Assembly (NCBI GenBank): GCA_963576475.1
Contig: OY754990.1
Location: 2,693,256-2,757,255 of the forward strand
Source of the DNA: Molanna angustata
Taxonomy: Eukaryota > Arthropoda > Insecta > Trichoptera > Molannidae
Reading direction: 5' to 3'
DNA length: 64,000 nucleotides
Position numbers and translations under genes: made by a program. This document shows, in pieces, positions 33,498 through 42,739 of this stretch. The notes below the pieces were generated by a model, which saw only the letters and a program-made list of their open reading frames with translations, was not told where the DNA came from and ran no database searches. The first letter of the stretch is position 1. Each line of letters begins with the position of its first letter.

Positions 33498-33505
33498 AAA
33501 TATTA

Positions 33506-33764
33506 TGTAGAAAACATCAGGTGATGGGTATTAGATGGTAGGTAGTGGACTGTATTATAAACGATCTCACCGATGCTTCTATACTCCTGGTTCACTGATT
33601 ATTTGTTCTGTGCACACATCCACACGCAGTGGTCTTCAAACTTGTACTGGTTAATTTCACTTGACACTTATTGTCACCCAAAATTATTTTGACAAGAGAC
33701 AATTCTCATACATCGGTGAGGGGACAATGGCATGGAAGGGATTTAAAGGAAATATGCTTCTACA
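33506..33764 (-). repeat. 5' LTR of outer BEL/Pao element
   Basis: This 259-bp LTR matches 21017-21275 base for base as far as I can read. Terminal inverted heptamers are TGTAGAA/TTCTACA. On the minus strand it contains a TATA-like TTTATAATAC about 60 nt from its 3' edge, which may be the promoter for the genomic RNA. It is flanked outside by GATCT (33765-33769) and inside by a primer binding site. Confidence 0.95.
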
Positions 33765-33771
33765 GATCTTG

Positions 33772-34363
33772 TATAAACCATTTTTGAAATATAAATTAGC
33801 TATAAACCACTTGATTTTTGAGTCACTTCGCAACATGTTTCGGAAGCGCTGTCCTTCCATCGACCGGCATGTCGAGACTAACATGTTGAATTTGTGTGTG
33901 TCTGTCTGTGAAGCGAGGGGGATGGCGGTTGAGGGTTGGTTGGGTTAGTGGGGGGAGGGGGGTATTGTGACGTGTTTTTGTTTTTGATGGGGAATATATT
34001 AAGTATTGGAGAAGTGTTATGAAAGGTATGGTTATTTATAAGTTTTATACCGGAATTTATGTGTTTATATGTGTGCATAAATTCCGGTATAAAACTTATA
34101 AATAACATACCTTTCATAACACTTCTCCAATACTTAATATATTCCCCATCAAAAACAAAAACACTTCACAATACCCCCTCCCCCCACTAACCCAACCAAC
34201 CCTCAACCGCCATCCCCCTCGCTTCACAGACAGACACACACAAATTCAACATGTTAGTCTCGACACGCCGGTCGATGGAAGGACAGCGCTTCCGAAACAT
34301 GTCGCGAAGTGACTTAAAAAACAAGTAGTTTATAGCTAATTTATATTTCAAAAATGGTTTATA
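33772..34363. mobile_element. 590-bp foldback element with ~290-bp arms
   Basis: The left arm 33772-34061 is inverted at 34076-34363 with a loop of about 14 nt. The arms differ at few positions and include a G-rich run (about 33930-33962) that could form a G-quadruplex, with the C-rich complement in the other arm. The outer BEL/Pao element is inserted immediately at its left edge. Short frames in the arms are not genes. Confidence 0.9.
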
Positions 34364-34792
34364 TGAACTACCACAAAATATCCGCCGAATCATTAAAGGA
34401 TCTTGTATGGATTAAATTATGTTGAAAATAAAATAAAATAAAAATAAATGACGTAAGCCAGTCGATGACAAGTCGTAAATTTATTTAATTTTTTTTTTAA
34501 TTTATTAAAATAAAGTTGGTAATTAATTATGTATAATGAAACACCTGTTACTTTGATTAAATTTATTTTGGGGGATATTTGTCCTGGCCAACAGGTGCTT
34601 ACATTGATATAATCGTGATGGTTATAACAAATGGGTGTATTTTTTGTATTATTAATATGTATTCTGTTGTATTGCGTGTCAAACTAATACGGAAATTGTT
34701 ATTTAATAATTTTAAGCTAATGTAATTCTTGTTTGAGTTGAAATAAAAACAATATCGGTAATGAAATTGTACCTAGGCTCATTTACGTTACA

Positions 34793-35072
34793 TTTTTACT
34801 CCTCACTAACCCAAGGGTATATAGTGGGGAGCTATGATTTCGCAATTTTTAAGGCTATTTTTTTTATTGCAGATTATCAACTAGTATAATGCTGAGATTG
34901 TATACTGAAAATTTCATCACAATGTATCTGTGTGTGTGCTATGTGCTATGCACGGCGTGTTTATTTTACTGTATCAATTATAGACTAAAGTACTCATTCT
35001 ATTCTTTTCAAATTTGGCAAATATGTAAATCTAATACTCGCTTAGACCCCATTAGATTTTGAAGGATATTAG
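34793..35072 (-). mobile_element. Copy of the ACTCCTCACTAAC dispersed element, reverse orientation
   Basis: Starts at TTTTTACTCCTCACTAACCC and ends at ATTAGATTTTGAAGGATAT, next to the unrelated element at 35081-35617. Same family as 904-1116, 2258-2645, 36670-37193 and 60998-61545. Confidence 0.8.
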
Positions 35073-35080
35073 ATTTTGAT

Positions 35081-35617
35081 GGGCTGTGTTCAGATTCAAC
35101 GCTCGACGTCGGGCGTCGGATGTACCTGAAGTTGCAGATTATGGCGTTTTTCACACCAATCTTACTGAACGCTTTTGAGCGGCGTTTCAATCTGAACGCA
35201 GCATCGTGCGTTTTAAATGTCAAATGTCATTTATCATACATGTCTCTTTTATAGGTTATATTTTCATCGAAAGACAACAATTGGGCAGTGGAATAAATAA
35301 TGATCTCTGACTTTTTACATATTTGAAATTGTTGAATGATATATTTATAAATTTACCTTTTTTTTGTGAATGCATATATTGTCATCATAAATAATGTCAA
35401 CTGACATAATAGATACCACAGAAACAAATAGAAGTCATCATTCCACAGATAAAATAGAAGTCAACAGATACTATAACTGTCAGAGCGTTTTTCACCCGAC
35501 AATTTTACCGAGCGTTTGGTGCGTACACTCGAGTGTCTTTCGAGCGTCTGTTTCCGGACATTATGAACAACTTACAGCGTCACTATGTGCACTCGGCGTT
35601 CATTGTGAACATAGCCC
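35081..35617. mobile_element. 537-bp DNA element with GGGCTGTGTTCA-type TIRs
   Basis: The left end GGGCTGTGTTCAGATTCAACGC and inverted right end GGGCTATGTTCACAATGAACGC are flanked by TTGAT (35076-35080 and 35618-35622). The interior repeats GAGCG/GCGTTT motifs in both orientations and has no transposase. Superfamily not assigned: the 5-bp duplication is unusual for this type of end. Confidence 0.7.
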
Positions 35618-35618
35618 T

Positions 35619-35662
35619 TGATTACTAACCCAGTGCGCTAATCGCACTGCCATCACCAATCG
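35619..35662 (-). pseudogene. Partial SINE family A head
   Basis: TGATTACTAACCCAGTGCGC and the CACTGCCATCACC that follows match the tRNA-like head of the family A SINEs with several changes. It abuts the right end of the 35081-35617 element. Confidence 0.55.
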
Positions 35663-36489
35663 AAATTAATAGATTAAATAAATAATCGATTGATTTTATT
35701 GTGATATAAACGATTTGTTCTGTATTTTTTATTTTATTTTATTTTTTTTATATTTTTATTTTTTCAAATTGAAGCTAACAATGTACAAAGAATAGTATAT
35801 ATGTATAAAAATATCAAATATATCAATTATCATCTCCATACTTCAATTATTAGCTTACAATACTATCATAATTTATTACAAAATACAGTCATATATTCAA
35901 GACACAAAATCATATGTGTGTGTGAGGGTGTGTATGTGTGATGGTGTATGTGTGTGTGTAAGTGTATTCCTAAGTGTATGTGCATGCGTGTTGTGCGTAA
36001 GTGATAATCTTATGAAATTCCTGTTTTTAATTTTTGTGCGAGTTTATGTTTTGTGTCACTGAATAGGTCTATGTCAAGGGACTTCTCATATTTTATGTAT
36101 GTGTTTATAATTCTGTTTATAGTGGAGTGGTTTTCGCGGCATTAGTTTTGTATAATTAAGATCGGAAGAGAGTTGTATGTCTGGAGCGTCTCAATGGTAC
36201 ATTAAAGTCAATATTCGATAAAAGTTCCGGGCAGTCAATAATATTGTTCAATATGTTGTAAAGAAATTGTACCTATATCTTGGCATTTACGTCTTGATTC
36301 TAGTGACGGTGGAATAGGTAATAAATCATAAAATGACAAAGGAGCCATCAAAATTGATTGTCGATTTGTAATATTTACTATTTTGTAACAAAAAATATTT
36401 TATTTCATTTTAATGATACACTATTCAATGTCGTTTGTTGAATTTATCATATTATAATGCCTGATTGCGTATTTACGATAATCCCCATG
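35663..36489. other. Intronic DNA, low complexity plus unclassified repeat
   Basis: TG-rich stretch at 35913-36000 and T-rich at 35720-35765. 36040-36330 looks like antisense LINE sequence but no motif is secure. Confidence 0.4.
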
Positions 36490-36665
36490 GAAATATGTTT
36501 ATTTATTTACTTTCTGTACATATAATTAGTACACTGGCGGGCTTATTGCCTTATGGCAATTGTTTCCAACCAACCAGAGTTAATATTAAATATACAAAAC
36601 AGTGTGTACTACGGCAATAAGTTAATCACATTACAAAAATAAACAAAGATATCAGAAGAAAAGTA
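36490..36665 (-). repeat. LINE 3'-end-like fragment (antisense)
   Basis: Contains GGCGGGCTTATTGCC and GTTTCCAACCAACCAGAG, phrases common in lepidopteran LINE 3' untranslated regions, next to an ATTTATTTA tail in reverse. A similar phrase is at about 40980-41010. Confidence 0.45.
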
Positions 36666-36669
36666 AAAC

Positions 36670-37193
36670 GAGTGGGTTGTGGCCAACGCTAAACTCCTCA
36701 CTAACAAGTCAATCGATAAAGTATTCAAATTTTGTATGGAAAATATTCTGCATTTTCATGAAATCAATTTGTTATTTATTCATTTTATTACGAAAACTTG
36801 ATAACTCTTCAATGCCATTTTATGAAATTGATGTGCCTTTTTACCAATTCGAAAATAAAAATTTCAAATTTTAAGTTTCCTGAGTTTGGAGTCTTTTTGA
36901 AAAATTTGACAATTAAAAAAATTGAGTATCCTTCAAAATCTAATGACGTCTAAGCGAGTATTTGATATACAAATTAGAAAAATTTGAAGTCTATAATCGA
37001 TAAAGTAAAATAAACACGCCGTACATTCATAGTACACAGCACACACACCCACACACAGATACATTGTGATGAAACTTTCAGAATACAATCTCAGCATGAT
37101 ACTAGTTGATAATCTGCAATAAAAAAAATAATCTTAAAATTTGCGAATTCGTTAACTCCCCACTATATCCCCTTGGGTTAGTGAGGAGTAAAA
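36670..37193 (+). mobile_element. Longest-type copy of the ACTCCTCACTAAC dispersed element
   Basis: Runs from GAGTGGGTTGTGGCCAACGC (with AAACTCCTCACTAAC just inside) to GGGTTAGTGAGGAGTAAAA. The inverted ends share ACTCCTCACTAAC, so it is probably a non-autonomous DNA transposon of about 525-550 bp. No target duplication is clear. The superfamily is not assigned. Confidence 0.75.
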
Positions 37194-37252
37194 CAAATCG
37201 AAACCCAATGGGGACAAAATAAAGTTACAGTAATACCGATTATTATATCTTA

Positions 37253-37874
37253 TTCACAGGAGTTGGCAATTTCTTCCTATTTTATTCACAGGAGTTGGCA
37301 ATTTCTTCCTATTTTATTCACAGGAGTTGGCAATTTCTTCCTATTTTATTCACAGGAGTTGGCAATTTCTTCCTATTTTATTCACAGGAGTTGACAATTT
37401 CTTCCTATTTTATTCACAAGAGTTGGCAATTTCTTCCTATTTTATTCACAGGAGTTGGCAATTTCTTCCTATTTTATTCACAGGAGTTGGCAATTTCTTC
37501 CTATTTTATTCACAGGAGTTGGCAATTTCTTCCTATTTTATTCACAGGAGTTGGCAATTTCTTCCTATTTTATTCACAGGAGTTGACAATTTCTTCCTAT
37601 TTTATTCACAAGAGTTGGCAATTTCTTCCTATTTTATTCACAGGAGTTGGCAATTTCTTCCTATTTTATTCACAGGAGTTGGCAATTTCTTCCTATTTTA
37701 TTCACAGGAGTTGGCAATTTCTTCCTATTTTATTCACAGGAGTTGGCAATTTCTTCCTATTTTATTCACAGGAGTTGACAATTTCTTCCTATTTTATTCA
37801 CAAGAGTTGGCAATTTCTTCCTATTTTATTCACAGGAGTTGGCAATTTCTTTCTATTTTATTCACAGGAGTTGG
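37253..37874 (+). repeat. Minisatellite, ~19.4 copies of a 32-bp unit with six-unit higher-order repeat
   Basis: Unit TTCACAGGAGTTGGCAATTT plus CTTCCTATTTTA. A variant pair (TTGACAATTT followed by TTCACAAG) is found at units 5, 11 and 17, that is every 192 bp. Because 32 is not a multiple of 3, all forward frames stay open and yield artefactual long frames of repeats. Confidence 0.96.
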
Positions 37875-38606
37875 TACCTAATTTCAACCTATACTTTTTA
37901 AATATACTTCAAAATAATGTATTAACGACACCAAATTCAACATTAAATGGTCGTATTCACTTACTGTAATCGTAAGATAGTCATTCTTTTAAACAAGGTC
38001 ACCATTTTAGCCATAATTAAGCGATTCAGTATAATACGACTATGGAGGTTGCGTTAAAACTTCAGTATAATAAAAATCATTCATTGCCTCATTACAAGTT
38101 AAACTATAGTATGTCCGTCATATATATTTTTTTATCACACCATATTTTACAATGACACAAACAAGTATATTACTGCGGCCCAACTAGGAAACCCTGTGTT
38201 AGGGCTAGCAGTCATAAATACCGTATTTTATATACTTTTTAAATATACTTCATAATACTGTATTTCCGACATCAAATTTAACTGAAGTTTTTTTTTTATC
38301 ACACCATATTTTATAATGATACGAACAAGTAAATTATTAATGCACGACTAGGAAACCCTATTCTAGGGTTAGCATTCAGAAATATCGTATTTTATATAAA
38401 TTTTAAATAAAATTCGAAATACTGTATTTCTGACGTCAAATTTAACATTTTTATGGCCTTATTCACTCACCGTAGTCGTCAATCATTTTTTTATCGGGGT
38501 CACCATTTTAGCGACAATGAAGCAATTCAAATTTAAATACGGTTGACAAAATAGTATGGTATGATAATTGGTTTTATTGGTTGAATAAAAATGAGGTTAT
38601 ACTTAC
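37875..38606. other. Intronic DNA 3' of RyR exon 38607-38660
   Basis: Two diverged direct copies of a ~190-bp segment (TATCACACCATATTTTA.AATGA, ACTAGGAAACCCT) at about 38133-38290 and 38296-38480. No gene. Confidence 0.55.
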
Positions 38607-38660
38607 AGTCTCCGAACCAGCCGCTGTGACCAGCTCCTGGAGAGCTCGTACTGAGAGAGC
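38607..38660 (-). CDS. RyR: Ryanodine receptor, N-terminal coding exon (probable exon 3)
   Basis: This 54-nt exon encodes 18 residues reading ALSVRALQELVTAAGSET, the segment that directly follows VFVIEQ in insect RyRs. On the minus strand the acceptor is a pyrimidine-rich ATTTTTTCAG and the donor is GTAAGTAT. Both ends are phase 0, so it joins in frame to the exon at 55445-55594 and to either downstream exon. Such a short, conserved exon between introns of about 17 and 21 kb is easily missed by gene predictors. The identification rests on recognising the peptide plus splice and phase agreement. Confidence 0.92.
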
Positions 38661-38750
38661 CTGAAAAAATCAAACGAAATGTCAAAAATGTAATAACTGA
38701 CCAATTCAACAAGAATGACAATACCCCCTATTCAGTAACTATTGTAACTA

Positions 38751-39012
38751 AAATAGGAACGTTCTAAAACTGTATATTTTAGATTAACGGTTTTATTTCA
38801 GCATTATAAAATATTAACTTGGACAAAATGGAATAGGAACGTACCTATATTCGCTGGAACGTTCTTAATAAGTTACTGAATTAGACGTATTTTGAATAAT
38901 TATAAAAATGATGAAAATTTCATAATATTGATATTTTATTGATATTTGATATTTTATAACGCTAAAATAAGACCGTAAATCTAAAATCTACAATTTTAGA
39001 ACGTTCCTATTC
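38751..39012. repeat. Foldback MITE-like element
   Basis: AATAGGAACGTTCTAAAACT is inverted at 38993-39012, and pairing continues for about 40 bp per arm. Related AGGAACGTT motifs occur at 11890-12050. A further 45-bp hairpin (GTCGATTCGTTCATGAGAATT) lies at 39016-39060. It sits about 90 bp upstream of the RyR exon acceptor at 38660. Confidence 0.75.
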
Positions 39013-39099
39013 CAACTGTCGATTCGTTCATGAGAATTCAATTCTCTTAATGAATCGACATTATTAAGCCAAGATGCGTGTACGAAGGAAAATTTTGTA

Positions 39100-39659
39100 T
39101 GGTGTAGTGGACTTTTTGCATGCTAATAACACCAACTAGAGGCCTCGCAGCATATATGTTCCCATAACATTTTTTATTAAGAAAAATATTTTATTTATGA
39201 TAAATTTATGAGTTTAACTGCCTATATTTCCATTTTTTTTAAATATCGAAAAAAGCCGAAACACCCCAACTAGATAATTTAATTTTAGATAAAAATATAA
39301 ACATTGTATTAGCACATCTCAATTTTTTTAAACAATTTTTATAAAAATTGAATTTAGTGACGACATCACTTCATACAATTTGTATGGTAGTCGCCTATAC
39401 ACAATATGTAAGAAGACTTAATAGTTTGATACTTAAATCTCCAAACATACATACATACCATCATACTGTTTTCATATTCTGTGTAGGAAAAACAGACTGA
39501 CCTCCATACTATCCTATCCTGACAAACATACCTACATGTTTTATATAGAAAATAAAATATCTTCAAATATTTATTAATTTGTGTTGTTTGGTACGTATTT
39601 TTTGACTATGCATACTATCGCCATCGACAGTTGGATCTCATGTGTTACATGCAACTAGT
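39100..39659 (+). mobile_element. Helitron-like family H copy
   Basis: Shares GCCTCGCAGCATATATGTTC, GCCGAAACACCCCAACTAG and the same hairpin end, with CTAG at 39655-39658. Confidence 0.5.
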
Positions 39660-40267
39660 TTAGTCACAATATTTACTGAATATCAGAGTGTGACCAGTTT
39701 AAAACATTTTTTTATTATTATTATTATTACACAAAACAAATACAACATAATATACAAACTAACTAATAACGCCCCACTAGGCAAAATCCTGTTCTGGGAC
39801 TGTTATTTTACACAGTTGAGTATCTTTATTCAGCTGTAATTTTCATATTTTCACATGTTAGAAAAGAAGAGTAGGTAAACAAGAGTAAAAAAATGTAAAA
39901 TGAATGATACAAATTATAATATTTATTATATTATAATTCTATTTGTACACCAGGAGACACTTTGTTTTGAGGCACCGGCTTAGAATGGTACTTCCACAAT
40001 TGTCTATTTCCAACGTTCCCGGGTGTACCATTGGAGACGGGCAATCGAAAATATAACCATAATATAATAATAACATCTCACATAGTTTAGCAAAAAGGTT
40101 CACCATCACACATTCTCAATTTTGCCGTTTTAGGTGAGACGATAGTTATAAGTGAAGATACACGCATGCGTCGGGAATCTTTATAATATAATGTACGTTC
40201 GCACACCCGTCGCTGATTACCCCACAAAGTGAGACGTGGATAGTGAAAAAAATGTGCGTTAAAAAAA
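39660..40267. other. Intronic DNA, no gene recognised
   Basis: Contains ACTAGGCAAAATCCTGTTCT, a relative of the ACTAGGAAACCCT repeats at 38180, and otherwise unassigned sequence before the TTTA microsatellite. Confidence 0.45.
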
Positions 40268-40270
40268 CAT

Positions 40271-40353
<83 letters not shown>

Positions 40354-40457
40354 TATACATATATATATTTATTTATTTATTTATTTATGTATTAATTTAT
40401 TTATTAACTTAAAAATTTATTTATTTATTAAGTTATTTATTTATTTATTTATTTAAA

Positions 40458-40500
<43 letters not shown>

Positions 40501-40536
40501 AAAATTATTTATTTATTAATTTATTTAATACTTAAG

Positions 40537-40572
<36 letters not shown>

Positions 40573-40684
40573 AAATTTATTTATTTATGTATTAATTTAT
40601 TTATTTACTTAAAAATTTATTTATTTATTAAGTTATTCATTTATTTATTTATTTATTTATTTATTCATTTATTTAAAAAAATAT

Positions 40685-40755
<71 letters not shown>

Positions 40756-40797
40756 GTTATTTATTTGTTTGTTTGTTTGTTTGTTTTTTTATTTATT
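40268..40797 (+). repeat. Long TTTA tetranucleotide microsatellite
   Basis: About 530 bp of near-pure ATTT repeats, interrupted by AAAAAT, GTATTAAT and AAGTT blocks and ending in TTTG repeats. The interruptions recur (for example AAAAATTTATTTATTTATG-type blocks), suggesting segmental duplications within it. Confidence 0.97.
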
Positions 40798-41049
40798 TAT
40801 TATTTATATAAAAATTCAATTACATATAAAAATAAACACCTATGCCTTACCACCTATAGTAAATTAAACAATATCTGGTCCGTGAATATATTATTCTGTT
40901 TGTCCAGGACCCTTTTCAGGAGCCACATTAATAATAATAATAAACACTTTCTTGCGCAAGTGGCGAGTTTATTGGTGTATAGTGGCGGCAATTTCTTCCA
41001 ACTAACCAGTGTTTCCAGCCCAGAGAAGCGACAATCGCGTGAGAAATAT

Positions 41050-41265
41050 TCTTTTTCTTCTTCTTGTTGTTCTTGCATTAGGCCCAGGGCCTGTTTTATG
41101 CTGCATTTTCAGCCTCCTGTGATGTGGACTGCCAACTATGCGTCCTCGTGGTCTAGACCCCTCCGGTACGTTGTGTAAGGATATTTTTGGACATGCGGTG
41201 AAATAAATTAAAATAAATTTCTCCTCTGCTGGGGATCGAACCCACGACACCCGCACAGAAGTGTG
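41050..41265 (-). mobile_element. SINE-like element with tRNA head (family C-like)
   Basis: The minus strand starts near a CGGGTGTCGTGGG stretch with box B GGTTCGATCCCCAG; the body runs left through GGGTCTAGACCACGAGG to a GAAGAAGAA-type tail at about 41050. Confidence 0.6.
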
Positions 41266-41399
41266 TTGTTAAAAAAAGTTAACACAATATCACGAAAGAA
41301 TACGTTTAAACTTAAAAAAAATCCACGCTCTTCTTAATATTTCCTAATTATTAACTTCCAACTTTTTTTCATTTCCCGTCTACCAGGACGAAACTCTGC

Positions 41400-41423
41400 G
41401 TATTATCTAGCGATGTGCCGGAT
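41400..41423 (+). repeat. Left target duplication and TIR of the hAT-like element
   Basis: Target duplication GTATTATC (41400-41407) abuts the TIR TAGCGATGTGCCGGAT (41408-41423). The next 100 bp hold several CGGATAC motifs. Confidence 0.82.
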
Positions 41424-41699
41424 CGTTGAAAATGTATATCCGCGGATACGAATTCGAATACGGATATTTGGTGTCAAGATCCCCGGATACGGATACGGAT
41501 ACAGATCTTAACAATCGGTGTCGGTGCGCGTGACCTGTCTATTTCATGTAAATGTAATTTTATCACATTTTGAGCTGTTCATTGCAATCTTTAGTCAACA
41601 AGTCAATATTTAGTAAGTTTTTTTTTTATTGAAATATAATAAACATGATAAAAACATGAAAAATAATGAAGTCTAATTTCTAGACTTGTCGGCGTGTTC

Positions 41700-42604
41700 T
41701 CAAGACAATATCTAATACTAATATCTAAGTATAATATTCTAATAATAACAAACAACAGAAGAAAATTATTTGATGCATTACACTTTCTTTCTCCTTAGCG
41801 CTTTTGTCCCGTTTCTATCGGGGTACGCTCGGACCATGATCCTGGAATTGGCGAGTCTGGTTATTACATTGAAGCGACTGCCATCTGACCTTCGTAACCT
41901 TTAGAAAGGGGAACCAGACAAATCGGATCATGGCTACACATAGCTAGTGATATAAATCCGTACATAGATTTTTTAAAAATCCAGAGGTGCGTGCCCCGCC
42001 CGGATCGAACCGTCGACCTCACACATGTGAAGCGACGACCTTACCGCTGGGCTATCGCCGCTCTTTTGATGCATTACACTACCTATATAAAATATCCCAT
42101 AGTAAATTTGATTGCATTCAATTAAATAGTATGCTTCAAATACAAATTCCATCTAGAATAACGAGACAGAGCCAACTTTTTTTCACAAATACTTCGAGAA
42201 CTAATGCAGGATTCAGGATACCGCTTTATAGAATATGTAAAAACTGTAATGACCAATTCAATGAACAAAGGGTAAAGGGTAATTTTAAAAAAGATCACTG
42301 ATACAAACTCTTAGGACTTGGGTGTGGCTGGAATGTACTGTTGAGGATTTAGTGTTATGATGTGTGTATTCCAAACTATGCTTCATAATAAGTTTTTTCA
42401 ATAAGTATTGATTTTTTACATTTTATTACTTTTGCCTTTATGCCTTATTCTCTAAGCATGCCAATGTTTACATTGTATGTAACTTCTCTATGGGAAATAT
42501 TGTGATTGCACATATAAATCAAATTTATTATCTAAGTATAAAACAAAAATATGTATGTGTGATTGTTTTTTCTCTTATAAATAAATAAATAAATAAAAAA
42601 AAAC
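41700..42604 (+). pseudogene. 5'-truncated LINE 3' end, interrupted by a SINE
   Basis: When the SINE at 41785-42064 and its duplicate are skipped, one frame reads NNRRKLFDALHYLYKIS and continues through IQIPSRITRQSQLFF to a stop at 42301. This is the conserved C-terminal tail of jockey/CR1-type LINE polyproteins (RR..FD..(F/Y)LYK motif). A 3' untranslated part follows and ends in an AATAAAT-type tail at about 42576-42604. It is a truncated, non-functional copy inside the hAT-like element. Confidence 0.75.
41785..42064 (-). mobile_element. tRNA-derived SINE with 16-bp target duplication
   Basis: The 280-bp insertion is flanked by TTTGATGCATTACACT (41769-41784 and 42065-42080). On the minus strand its head looks like a tRNA gene: box A-like TAGCCCAGCGGTAAGG and box B-like GGTTCGATCC. 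It splits a LINE reading frame exactly, which proves the insertion. The body continues leftwards to a T-rich end. Confidence 0.85.
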
Positions 42605-42739
42605 ATTAGGTAAATACAGTAAAAAAAGACACACAAAGATGGTCTCCCAAACATATATTCCTTCCTATGTTAATTATATGTATATATTTAAATCCACACC
42701 TCAATAGCCATTCCTTGACAAGCCTTTTTACATTATTTT

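Larger units (their letters stand above)
21017..33764 (-). mobile_element. Outer BEL/Pao LTR retrotransposon, complete, interrupted by a second one
   Basis: Two 259-bp direct repeats (21017-21275 and 33506-33764) begin TGTAGAA and end TTCTACA, and look identical by eye. They are flanked by the 5-bp target duplication GATCT (21012-21016 and 33765-33769). The polyprotein is on the minus strand (28157-33199), so the 5' LTR is at the right. Removing the inner element (21591-28128) and its 5-bp duplication leaves an element of about 6.2 kb. Identical LTRs, an intact frame and a preserved duplication indicate very recent insertion. No envelope gene is present. It sits in the RyR intron in the same orientation as the gene. 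Confidence 0.95.

Noticed and set aside
33661..33948. 95-codon frame spanning LTR and foldback arm
   Set aside because: It crosses the LTR boundary and target duplication, so it is a chance frame.
36159..36170. AGATCGGAAGAG, the first 12 nt of a common sequencing adapter
   Set aside because: The next base is A rather than C and the flanks are ordinary genomic sequence. Most likely chance.
37253..37874. Possible CRISPR array
   Set aside because: The 32-bp units are contiguous with no unique spacers, and the genome is eukaryotic.
37295..37969. Open frames of 224 and 184 codons
   Set aside because: They result from a 32-bp minisatellite; overlapping frames encode the same periodic peptide shifted by a unit.
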